NCBI GenBank assembly: GCA_017882305.1
Contig: JADGPU010000020.1
Coordinates: 1 to 41,002, forward strand
DNA length: 41,002 nt
Direction: 5' to 3'
Origin: Bacteroidales bacterium
Lineage (GTDB): Bacteria > Bacteroidota > Bacteroidia > Bacteroidales > VadinHA17
Position numbers and translations under genes: made by a program
Notes under the pieces: model-generated
Told to the model about the DNA's origin: nothing
Database searches by the model: none
What the model saw: the letters and a program-made list of their open reading frames with translations, nothing else
Part shown: positions 1-6,873 of the stretch, in pieces
How the letters are laid out: every line of letters begins with the position of its first letter
How positions within the stretch are numbered: the stretch's first letter is position 1

Positions 1-340
1 TATTGATATGCAAAGTATAGGATCTTCCGATTACACCCTGAAATTTTTCAGGGTCTGTAACATAAGTCCCGGCAACTGTTTCCCTGAGAATAAAAATATT
101 ACCAAGATCATCGGAAATTGAGACAATGCATCCATTTACCGGGTTTGCTACACTTCTTATTCCAAGAGGAAGGGATCTTGACAGTTTTATAGTATTTGTA
201 TCTGGCTGGTTAGTAATCAAGCCTTCAACAACAAGTAATCCCTTATCCTCATTTGTCTTGGGAATAAATTGCGTGATACAACTGTTCAGAAGGAGTAAAA
301 ATGAAATCAGTAAAATTTTCTCTATCGGTTTCATCAACAT
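1..340 (-). CDS. DUF4249-type outer-membrane lipoprotein, 5' part only
   Basis: The reverse strand opens at ATG 340 and stays open to the window edge, so only the N-terminal ~113 residues are present. They begin with a lipoprotein signal: a hydrophobic stretch ending in the lipobox LNSC, with the acylated Cys at about residue 21. The segment GLLVVEGLITNQPDTNTIKL that follows is typical of the N-terminus of DUF4249 proteins, which in Bacteroidota usually lie next to TonB-dependent receptors and are thought to be surface lipoproteins. An AAGGA lies about 9 nt before ATG 340; ATG 334 is an alternative start. The opposite-strand ORF here is a shadow. Family assignment is by recognition of the N-terminus; ligand unknown. 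Confidence 0.7.
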   Translation of the reverse strand, partial: MLMKPIEKILLISFLLLLNSCITQFIPKTNEDKGLLVVEGLITNQPDTNTIKLSRSLPLGIRSVANPVNGCIVSISDDLGNIFILRETVAGTYVTDPEKFQGVIGRSYTLHIN

Positions 341-510
341 ATAATAATTTCCTTATCAGGATCATTAGACTTTAAATAATCAACTGAAACACTTTTAGCT
401 TCTTCAACTTTTGTTAGTCTGTTAATTTTACTTTTTGTTGTATTATTATTTATCCTTTTATCATTTCTTACAAAACTAGGGAAATAATCTATATTGCAAT
501 TGCAAGGCAT
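334..510 (-). CDS. possible 58-aa small protein upstream of the DUF4249 gene
   Basis: A reverse-strand ORF runs from ATG 510 to TGA 336-334 and overlaps the DUF4249 start by 7 nt, an arrangement compatible with translational coupling. The product begins MPCNCNIDYF, has a Lys/Asn-rich middle and ends in DKEIIIC. It has no membrane segment and no family I recognise. No Shine-Dalgarno is visible, but that is normal in this phylum. It may be a chance ORF, or the remains of a larger decayed gene. Positions 345-799 hold no other convincing gene apart from the adjacent fragment at 524-664. Confidence 0.3.
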   Translation of the reverse strand: MPCNCNIDYFPSFVRNDKRINNNTTKSKINRLTKVEEAKSVSVDYLKSNDPDKEIIIC

Positions 511-523
511 CGGAATTATTGAC

Positions 524-664
524 CTAAAGCGTATAAGCCAACCCTAAATTCCATCTGAACCCCGGGAATGGTGAGATATTACTATACAATGCCTGAATAG
601 GCTGGGGAAAAAATGGGAAATGGAACATTTCCTTCGAACTATTCAGGCATGTGAATGATGTAAC
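524..664 (-). pseudogene. possible decayed C-terminus of an outer-membrane beta-barrel (TonB-receptor-like)
   Basis: Reverse strand, stop at 526-524, open back to an in-frame stop at 667-665, with no plausible start. The last residues read SNISPFPGFRWNLGLAYTL, which looks like the closing strand of a TonB-dependent receptor or similar barrel. DUF4249 genes are commonly preceded by such a receptor, so this is where its 3' end would be expected. The rest of the gene is absent, because other genes begin at 800. A forward-strand stretch at 576-722 is also stop-free and protein-like, so the strand is uncertain. Positions 723-799 are an AT-rich leader before the next gene. Confidence 0.3.
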
Positions 665-799
665 TTATTCCGGGGATTATGTAACTACCCTTGGGATCGG
701 GAGGCATACCTTTGTGAAGTAATAATTCTCTTTTGGCTTTTGGAGGAAACAAATTGACTTCATTTCTAATAATAACATAAACCAAATAAAATTAAAATC

Positions 800-958
800 A
801 TGGGAAATCTACTTTATGTCATCGCCGTAATCCTTATTATCGCTTGGGCAATCGGATTTTTTGCCTTCAGTGCCGGAGGCATTATTCATGTTCTTCTTAT
901 CATTGCAGTTATAGCTATATTATTCAGAATTATTTCAGGCAGGAAAATACTGGATTAA
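800..958 (+). CDS. Lmo0937/DUF5670-like small membrane protein (52 aa)
   Basis: ATG 800 to TAA 956-958 gives a 52-aa, almost wholly hydrophobic protein. Two membrane segments are separated by the Gly-rich turn FSAGGIIHVL and followed by a basic end, ISGRKILD. Size, the Trp-Ala-Ile-Gly start of the first helix and the GG-x-IH motif match the Lmo0937 family of small membrane proteins (DUF5670), which is widespread and has no established biochemical role. Members often sit beside other small envelope or stress-associated genes. The next gene follows 58 nt downstream on the same strand, and the only terminator comes after it, so the two may be co-transcribed. Confidence 0.75.
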   Translation: MGNLLYVIAVILIIAWAIGFFAFSAGGIIHVLLIIAVIAILFRIISGRKILD

Positions 959-1016
959 TACTCAGATTAATTAAAAGATAAATCATTTTTAATAAATTAA
1001 TTTAAAAATCAATAAG

Positions 1017-1346
1017 ATGAAAAAGATCATTTTTTGTATAATGGCAACAATTTTGTCATTAACATTCCTTCCGGTTCAGGCATTTGCTGCCACAACTGAC
1101 AAACCTTCCTCTCCAGTTGCAACAAAACCTGTGGAAAATGCTGAATCAGTAGAAGCTAAAACCTTAATACTGAGATTAGACGAAATAAAAGCGATGGATA
1201 TGTCAAAATTGAAATCGACAGAAAAGAAAGATTTGCGTAAAGAAGTACGTTCAATCAAACGCGAGCTTAAAACTATAAGCGGTGGCGTGTATGTGTCAGC
1301 CGGGGTATTAATTGTTGTTTTAATTATACTTGTTGTTTTGTTATAA
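1017..1346 (+). CDS. small exported protein with C-terminal membrane anchor, function unknown
   Basis: 109 aa. Residues 1-25 form a signal peptide (cleavage likely after AFA). A Pro/Ala/Glu-rich linker follows, then a charged helical segment around residues 50-88 (DEIKAMDMSKLKSTEKKDLR). A C-terminal hydrophobic helix, SGGVYVSAGVLIVVLIILVV, ends the protein. I recognise the pattern of an exported helix tethered by a C-terminal membrane anchor from many Bacteroidota proteins of unknown function. A strong terminator follows, and the upstream neighbour is the 52-aa membrane protein. The reverse-strand ORF at 1076-1360 is a shadow. Confidence 0.75.
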   Translation: MKKIIFCIMATILSLTFLPVQAFAATTDKPSSPVATKPVENAESVEAKTLILRLDEIKAMDMSKLKSTEKKDLRKEVRSIKRELKTISGGVYVSAGVLIVVLIILVVLL

Positions 1347-1372
1347 AATATTGAAAACAATAATTGAAAAAT

Positions 1373-1407
1373 ATCTGATTGTCACATAGGCAATCAGATT
1401 TTTTTTG
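1373..1407 (+). terminator. intrinsic terminator
   Basis: A perfect 9-bp stem, ATCTGATTG / CAATCAGAT (1373-1381 and 1391-1399), has a 9-nt loop and runs into eight T residues. It lies 27 nt after the stop of the 109-aa gene and also separates it from the converging M1 peptidase gene. Confidence 0.85.
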
Positions 1408-1439
1408 TTTTGTGTGTTTGTAAGGACTATGTCGCAAAA

Positions 1440-4400
1440 CTAAGATTTTGATTTGAAAGGCTTTAACTTATCGAGCCGGAAAACAAAACGGATTCTCTCT
1501 TTGAGTGATCCGGCTATTGAATTAATGTTGTCAGATACAATAAAAGGAAAATATACCTCAAAAAAGTCCCAAATTCCTGCCTTTAAACCTGCTTCATAGA
1601 ATAGAGTTGATTTAACCCTGGTTCCGATACCATGATCGTTGAGTAATAAATTAACAAAGGTTTTAACAGGTATCTTTGAAGCTTTTCCCGGCATGCTGCT
1701 TGTTAAAGAGAGTGAACAAATCCAGCGGCTGTAGCCAATGGTATCATTTACATAAGTTACAAGTCCTCCTTCAGACAGAGTCATCTGTCTCGAAAAGAAT
1801 GTTTTTGGAAATTTGCTAAAACGGTCGGGATATACTCCCTCGTATAAATATTGTTCGCGACCACTCCTGCCACTTGCGGAAAAAGAATAATATGGATCTG
1901 AGAATGTATTATTTAGCATCGTTCCTGTAAACACTCTTATTTCCAGACCGCTCTTCTTTCCTCTATAGCTATACTTATAGTTTAGCTCAATAGATGTCTT
2001 CTGATACGACTTCCCTGATTCAAGAGAAACTGACATATTGAAGGGATTGATTATCCCGGTCCTTTCCAACTGATATCCGAACTGCAGATATGAACGCATC
2101 TTTACTTGCATTAGAGATTCAATCTGATTGAGGTCTGATGCAGTAATATAATACCCAAAGACCTTCTGTTTAACAGGATTAATCACCTTATAGGATCTTA
2201 AATAAAGGTCTAATCCTATTTTTGCCTTATGATAATTCTGATTTCCGGGGACACCGAACTGTTCTCCTTCAAGCGTAAGCGACGCAAGTCTTATGAAATT
2301 ATTATATGGAATTTTGTTGAATGAAATTTTCCCATAACCGGTAAGTCCCTGATTACGGAAGGTAAAGAATGGCATGACCAGAAATTCAACAGGTTTGGGT
2401 ATGAGTGTCCCATTTTGTAATGCCACACCGGCCATAAAGCCATCTGCACTGGTCCAGTTAGCTGATGGAAAATAAATTAAATATCTATTATCAGGATCTT
2501 CAACAGTATATATGAGCTGTAATTTAACAGGATCTGCTTTTCGAAAAACACCTGATGTATATATGTTGTTATTAAGCCTGAATAACTCAGTCATCTTATG
2601 ATCAGGATCGATCCGGATCTGAGAAAGATTATCCGGTTCTGTACGGATCCATTTCTGACCGGTGAAACCATCTTCCCATTTCTCGGAACAGATTGAATCT
2701 CCCTTCAATCCTGCTATCAGCAGTGGCGCCTTCAACTCGCCCAGGTTTTTTATAAGCACTTTCCCATTCCTGAACCGGGCTATCTTATAATCGAGCCTTT
2801 TGGTTGTACCCAGAAAATCATCAAAAAACCATGATAGATCTTTATCTGTATGAGATTCAAAGACATCCCGGAGGTCATCAGGGTGGGGGTGCTTGTTTTT
2901 CCATAAACGGTAGTAATCGTGCATTATGGAATCATAAAGAGAATCTCCGAGATATGACCTTAGGTAGTTGAATCCCTGGGCTGCTTTACTATAGATTATG
3001 CTTTCATAATTATTATAGCTGTATTCCGGAGCTGCTAGATTTATGCTCTGTTCAAGGTTACTGCGGGCAGGGATTAACCATTCCAGCTCCTGAATTCGTT
3101 GTACCGGCATTTTAATTATGTGGAAAAATGCAGCCATTTTCCTGTTTTTAATACTTAATTCCCAAAGCTTTTTCTCCGGGTATCTTTCATTCATATATCT
3201 TGATTCATTCGCTGTCGCGATGCTTTCATCCATAAAAGGGAATCTGCGTTCGTCCGACCCTAATGCGGAGTAAAACCAACTATGGCAAATTTCATGGGCT
3301 ATTACGTCATCGAGAAGATAAGGATCATTTGCCAGACCAATTACAGTCAGACCCGGATATTCCATTCCTGAACCTGAATTAAGAGCACTCTGAACAGCTG
3401 TAAATGTTTTATATGGATAGTCCCCGTTCCATTTTGAAAAATACCATATTGCATTATTTATGTATGAGACTGCTTTCCTCCAGAGATATGCTTCCTTGTT
3501 CGTGAACATTGCCCATGTTGTGACTTCCCTGCCGGATTCAGGGAGCCTTACATTTCCTTTCAATACATGAAATCTCTTGTCTGCAAACCATGCGAAATCA
3601 TGGATATTATTCTCTGTATATCTTAAAGTTTTTATCTGTTGTGATGATGGTGGAAAATCTTCCTCCTGGTAGTCCGGCGTTATCATCCAGGCGGTATCTG
3701 AAGAAAGCTTATCAAGCCACGCCCTTTCCTCTCCATTCTGAAGGTTCCCTGTTGCTCCTATAATATAATTGGCAGGCAGTGTAATACTTACATCAAAACG
3801 ACCATATTCGGAATAGAATTCACCCTGATCCATATATGGCATCTGATGCCAGCCTGATCTGTCATAGACTGCCGGTTTGGGATACCACTGGGAGATCTGG
3901 TATGATTCACCGATATGACCTAAGCGGGAAGTTACCCCTTCAGGAATCTTCAGATGGAACGGAGTCGTAATATCAATTGTGTCACCTGGTTTGAGAGGTC
4001 TACTTAGTATTATCTTGCAGATATCGGGGAAACCGTCTAAAAGATACCATTTAAGACTTTGACCCCCAACCCCGAAGTTCAAAGAATCTATATATCCTCT
4101 CAACTCAGGATCGGAGAACAATTTTGCCTTTCCGTCTCTTTCTAATAATTCCTGGCCCAGTTTGGTACTATTGCCGGAATATGCATTAGGCCAGAGATGA
4201 AAATATAAAAATCCAAGAGTGTCAGGAGAATTATTAATATATTCAACAGACTCAAATCCATTCAATTCATGCTTCACATCATTAAGAGTCACATGAATGC
4301 CATAATTTACTTTCTGCTGAAAATAATCCTGTGCTGATACTTTCAGAAAAGGAAAGAAAACTCCAAGACTCAGAAGTAAATATTTCCTGAACAGATATTT

Positions 4401-4442
4401 ATAACGGAGTATTTGCCAACTTTTCAAGCGAGAATTTTTCAT
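1440..4442 (-). CDS. M1 family (gluzincin) metallopeptidase with C-terminal predicted outer-membrane beta-barrel
   Basis: 1000 aa. A long basic N-terminus leads into a signal peptide ending VSAQ at about residue 38. The zinc site is complete: HEICH at 383-387 and, 18 residues on, Glu406 (MDE), giving the M1 pattern HEXXH-x18-E. The exopeptidase loop is GSGMEYP at about 357-363 instead of the usual GxMEN. The peptidase part ends near residue 600. The remaining ~350 residues alternate polar and hydrophobic residues with many aromatics, and end ERIRFVFRLDKL, which looks like barrel strands of an Omp85-like or related fold. It is therefore likely a surface or outer-membrane-anchored aminopeptidase releasing amino acids from peptides. 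It converges on the preceding gene across a terminator and diverges from the GH20-like gene. The barrel is inferred from pattern only. Confidence 0.85.
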   Translation of the reverse strand: MKNSRLKSWQILRYKYLFRKYLLLSLGVFFPFLKVSAQDYFQQKVNYGIHVTLNDVKHELNGFESVEYINNSPDTLGFLYFHLWPNAYSGNSTKLGQELLERDGKAKLFSDPELRGYIDSLNFGVGGQSLKWYLLDGFPDICKIILSRPLKPGDTIDITTPFHLKIPEGVTSRLGHIGESYQISQWYPKPAVYDRSGWHQMPYMDQGEFYSEYGRFDVSITLPANYIIGATGNLQNGEERAWLDKLSSDTAWMITPDYQEEDFPPSSQQIKTLRYTENNIHDFAWFADKRFHVLKGNVRLPESGREVTTWAMFTNKEAYLWRKAVSYINNAIWYFSKWNGDYPYKTFTAVQSALNSGSGMEYPGLTVIGLANDPYLLDDVIAHEICHSWFYSALGSDERRFPFMDESIATANESRYMNERYPEKKLWELSIKNRKMAAFFHIIKMPVQRIQELEWLIPARSNLEQSINLAAPEYSYNNYESIIYSKAAQGFNYLRSYLGDSLYDSIMHDYYRLWKNKHPHPDDLRDVFESHTDKDLSWFFDDFLGTTKRLDYKIARFRNGKVLIKNLGELKAPLLIAGLKGDSICSEKWEDGFTGQKWIRTEPDNLSQIRIDPDHKMTELFRLNNNIYTSGVFRKADPVKLQLIYTVEDPDNRYLIYFPSANWTSADGFMAGVALQNGTLIPKPVEFLVMPFFTFRNQGLTGYGKISFNKIPYNNFIRLASLTLEGEQFGVPGNQNYHKAKIGLDLYLRSYKVINPVKQKVFGYYITASDLNQIESLMQVKMRSYLQFGYQLERTGIINPFNMSVSLESGKSYQKTSIELNYKYSYRGKKSGLEIRVFTGTMLNNTFSDPYYSFSASGRSGREQYLYEGVYPDRFSKFPKTFFSRQMTLSEGGLVTYVNDTIGYSRWICSLSLTSSMPGKASKIPVKTFVNLLLNDHGIGTRVKSTLFYEAGLKAGIWDFFEVYFPFIVSDNINSIAGSLKERIRFVFRLDKLKPFKSKS

Positions 4443-4638
4443 TGCTTAAAAAAGATACAAGATAGAATTACATTAGTTATCTGACAACAATTATTTCATT
4501 CCCTGATGTAAAAATTATTGGCTGATGTATGTTTGACCCTTAACCAAAACAATTTCAGTTGATAGCTGATTCAGACTAAAAAAACAATAACTTTATCTTT
4601 ATGATCTTTTCATATTAAAATCTAATATAAACTGATTT

Positions 4639-5754
4639 ATGAAACATATTCTTACAATCTTACTATTTGTAATTAGCAGCCTGACATTTTCACAGGTGTC
4701 TGAAAATGTAAAACCCAATGATGGAAATAAACTGCCAGTTCGTGGTTTCTGTATTGCCGCTCCACAATCAAAAGACCTTGATGCTTTCATAAAGTTTGTT
4801 GATGAGGAACTTGCTCCCCGGTCTGTGAATACCCTTATCCTGAGAGTGGATTATAATTATCAGTATGAAAGTCATCCCGAGTTGCGTGATTCAGCAGCCC
4901 TTTCAAAAATGGAAATTAAAAAGCTGGTTGAGGTATGCAAAAAGAATAAAATAAATATTGTACCTCAGATTGACCTTCTTGGTCACCAGTCGTGGGCAGG
5001 CAAAACAGGAAATTTATTAAAGGTTTATCCGCAGTTTGATGAGACACCATTGGTGAAGATGCCTGAAAAATATGTGTGGCCAAATGCCGACGGACTATAT
5101 TGCAAGAGTTATTGCCCTCTGAACCCTGATGTACATGGTATTGTGTTTGACCTTATTGATGAGATTTGTGATGTGTTTGAAGCTGTGGCATTCCATGCAG
5201 GGATGGATGAAGTCTTCTATATCGGGGAAGCACAATGTCCCCGTTGTTCCGGAAGGGATAAAGCAGAATTGTTTGCCGGAGAAGTTCGTACTATACGAGA
5301 TCATCTGGCATTGAAAGGTCGTAAGCTGTGGATATGGGGTGACAGATTGCTCGATGGTAAAACAACAGGACTAGGAGAATGGGAGGCAAGCTATAATAAT
5401 ACCTTCAGGGCTGTTGATATGATTCCGAAAGACGTGATAATATGTGACTGGCATTATGAACGGCCGGATCAGACCCCGGTTTATTTTGCAATGAAGGGAT
5501 TGAGTGTTATTACCTGCCCCTGGAGGAACCCGGCTAATGCTGTTCTTCAGGCACAGGATATGGTCAGGTTCAGAAACTGTTCCACACCCGAAATGAAAGA
5601 TCGTTATTTGGGCATGGTACAAACAATCTGGTCAGGCGCCGGTCAATTCCTCGACAATTATTATGGCGTGAAAGCGGAAAATCCGGAGAATTCTCAGGTA
5701 AATTGCTTCAAAGCATTATTTTCAGAAATTCAGAAAATCTCAAAATCGCAATAA
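4639..5754 (+). CDS. GH20-like glycoside hydrolase (putative exported beta-N-acetylhexosaminidase)
   Basis: 371 aa with a signal peptide (residues 1-19, ending TFSQ). The rest looks like a single TIM barrel. The GH20 signature HxGxDE is present as HAGMDE at 186-191, with the Asp190-Glu191 pair being the substrate-assisted catalytic pair in that family. The upstream strand IVPQIDLLGHQSW and the downstream tryptophans (LWIWGD, ICDWHY, TIWSGAG) also fit GH20-like barrels. It is shorter than classical hexosaminidases and lacks the usual N-terminal alpha/beta domain, so substrate specificity is uncertain. No polysaccharide-utilisation genes flank it. A periplasmic role in glycan turnover is an inference. 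Confidence 0.75.
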   Translation: MKHILTILLFVISSLTFSQVSENVKPNDGNKLPVRGFCIAAPQSKDLDAFIKFVDEELAPRSVNTLILRVDYNYQYESHPELRDSAALSKMEIKKLVEVCKKNKINIVPQIDLLGHQSWAGKTGNLLKVYPQFDETPLVKMPEKYVWPNADGLYCKSYCPLNPDVHGIVFDLIDEICDVFEAVAFHAGMDEVFYIGEAQCPRCSGRDKAELFAGEVRTIRDHLALKGRKLWIWGDRLLDGKTTGLGEWEASYNNTFRAVDMIPKDVIICDWHYERPDQTPVYFAMKGLSVITCPWRNPANAVLQAQDMVRFRNCSTPEMKDRYLGMVQTIWSGAGQFLDNYYGVKAENPENSQVNCFKALFSEIQKISKSQ

Positions 5755-5771
5755 CAGGTTCTTAAAAGAAT

Positions 5772-5850
5772 GACGCACGATTCACGACTCACGATGCAGA
5801 GAAATCCAATTTTTTTCTTTCCTGCGTCGTGTGCCTTGAGTCGTGTGTCC
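5772..5850. repeat. imperfect inverted-repeat element (CACGA-type) between convergent genes
   Basis: Arms 5772-5799 and 5822-5850 are complementary at 22 of 28 positions, several of the rest being G-T wobbles. The element contains repeated CACGA-type words (GATTCACGACTCACGA on the left arm). The loop is AT-rich and the right arm is followed by TTTTT. It fills almost the whole 101-nt gap between convergent genes, so it may act as a bidirectional terminator, but its repetitive word structure suggests a dispersed intergenic repeat. Confidence 0.6.
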
Positions 5851-5855
5851 TTTTT

Positions 5856-6737
5856 CTACTTATAAGTCTTTGTCATCGAAGACGGTATGACAATCACAAA
5901 ATCAGCCAGTCCCTTGTTTTCATCACTTATTTTTTCAATATCGTCCTGAAGAACAGTAGAGAGTGTTATAGATTTTATTGAAGGGTTATATTTATTCAGG
6001 TACCATATAATTCCCATATGCCTGTCGGAATGATAACTGCCATTGTAGTGAATCAGAATCTGACCTTTCTGCCAGTTATTTACGATCGATTTTGCCATAG
6101 TTGCATCCTTTATAGCCTGAGCTTTAGGGAGGTTTTCACTTACCTTTCCACCCATCTGACCACCTATTGAACTGCCCATTGAAAGCATCTCTTTATAACA
6201 GGCAAGTTCCTGATCATATTCAATCGGCATAGGTACAATATATTTAAGCTCTTCGGGGTTGATATTCTGAAGGGCCTCAAACCCTCCCGAAGCTACAACT
6301 GCAGCATATCGGCGCGGGATATTTGAAGCGACAAATTTTAACCCGTTTTCCTTCGCAAAATTCAAAAGCGGCTTATAATCAGTTGAATAATTTTTCCATA
6401 AACGTACTTCGGTCTCAAAAGAACTTTCCTTAATTATTCCTGCAAAATATTCATCAATAAGTATTTGATTATCTGTCTCAAACATTTCAGCTGACAGGAT
6501 AAGATCTTTACCTCTGGCAGCAAAGAGACTTTTTGTTATTTCCAGCTCCAGCCAATGTGCAATCGGGTTATCGTGAAGCTCACCAAAAAAAACAACATCT
6601 GACTTAGTCGCGGCTTTCAGAATATCCTCATAGTCAGCTTTTTTACCTTCTCCGGTAAATATTTTATAAGCTGGTTTATCCTGTGAAAATGCCTGTAGTT
6701 GCATAACTAGTATGAAAAGAATTGCGGATAATTTCAT
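5856..6737 (-). CDS. ChaN family (DUF399-like) exported protein
   Basis: 293 aa with a signal peptide (residues 1-18, ending AFSQ) and no lipobox Cys, unlike the lipoprotein ChaN of Campylobacter. The conserved block FFGELHDNPIAHWLELEI (about 51-68) and later SAEMFETDNQ and HYNGSYHSDRHMGIIWYL are characteristic of the ChaN/EreA-like fold. ChaN from Campylobacter binds haem and is iron-regulated; by analogy this could be a periplasmic haem or iron protein, but no iron-uptake genes are nearby. It converges on the GH20-like gene across an inverted repeat. Family call firm, function inferred. Confidence 0.8.
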   Translation of the reverse strand: MKLSAILFILVMQLQAFSQDKPAYKIFTGEGKKADYEDILKAATKSDVVFFGELHDNPIAHWLELEITKSLFAARGKDLILSAEMFETDNQILIDEYFAGIIKESSFETEVRLWKNYSTDYKPLLNFAKENGLKFVASNIPRRYAAVVASGGFEALQNINPEELKYIVPMPIEYDQELACYKEMLSMGSSIGGQMGGKVSENLPKAQAIKDATMAKSIVNNWQKGQILIHYNGSYHSDRHMGIIWYLNKYNPSIKSITLSTVLQDDIEKISDENKGLADFVIVIPSSMTKTYK

Positions 6738-6826
6738 ATTGACTGATATTTTTGTTATTGTTTAAATGAAGGGTCAAAGAAAGAAACAATAATCGAAACC
6801 GCAATGTTCATCAGGTATCTAAAATG

Positions 6827-6858
6827 AGACAGGGACATGCCATCGCATGTCCCTGTCT
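6827..6858 (-). terminator. strong hairpin downstream of the DUF5916 gene
   Basis: A perfect 14-bp stem (arms 6827-6840 and 6845-6858) closes a CATC loop. On the minus strand it is followed by CATTTT. It lies 16 nt beyond the stop of the DUF5916 gene. The T run is short, so it is either a Rho-independent terminator or an mRNA-stabilising 3' hairpin. Confidence 0.65.
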
Positions 6859-6873
6859 GCCATGTTAAAAAAC

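Noticed and set aside
126-344. Plus-strand ORF of 72 aa at the left edge
   Set aside because: It is antisense to the DUF4249 lipoprotein, whose reverse-strand reading has a lipobox and recognisable family start.
576-722. Plus-strand stop-free stretch with protein-like sequence
   Set aside because: No start codon with context and no family recognised; kept only as part of the decay finding, not as a gene.
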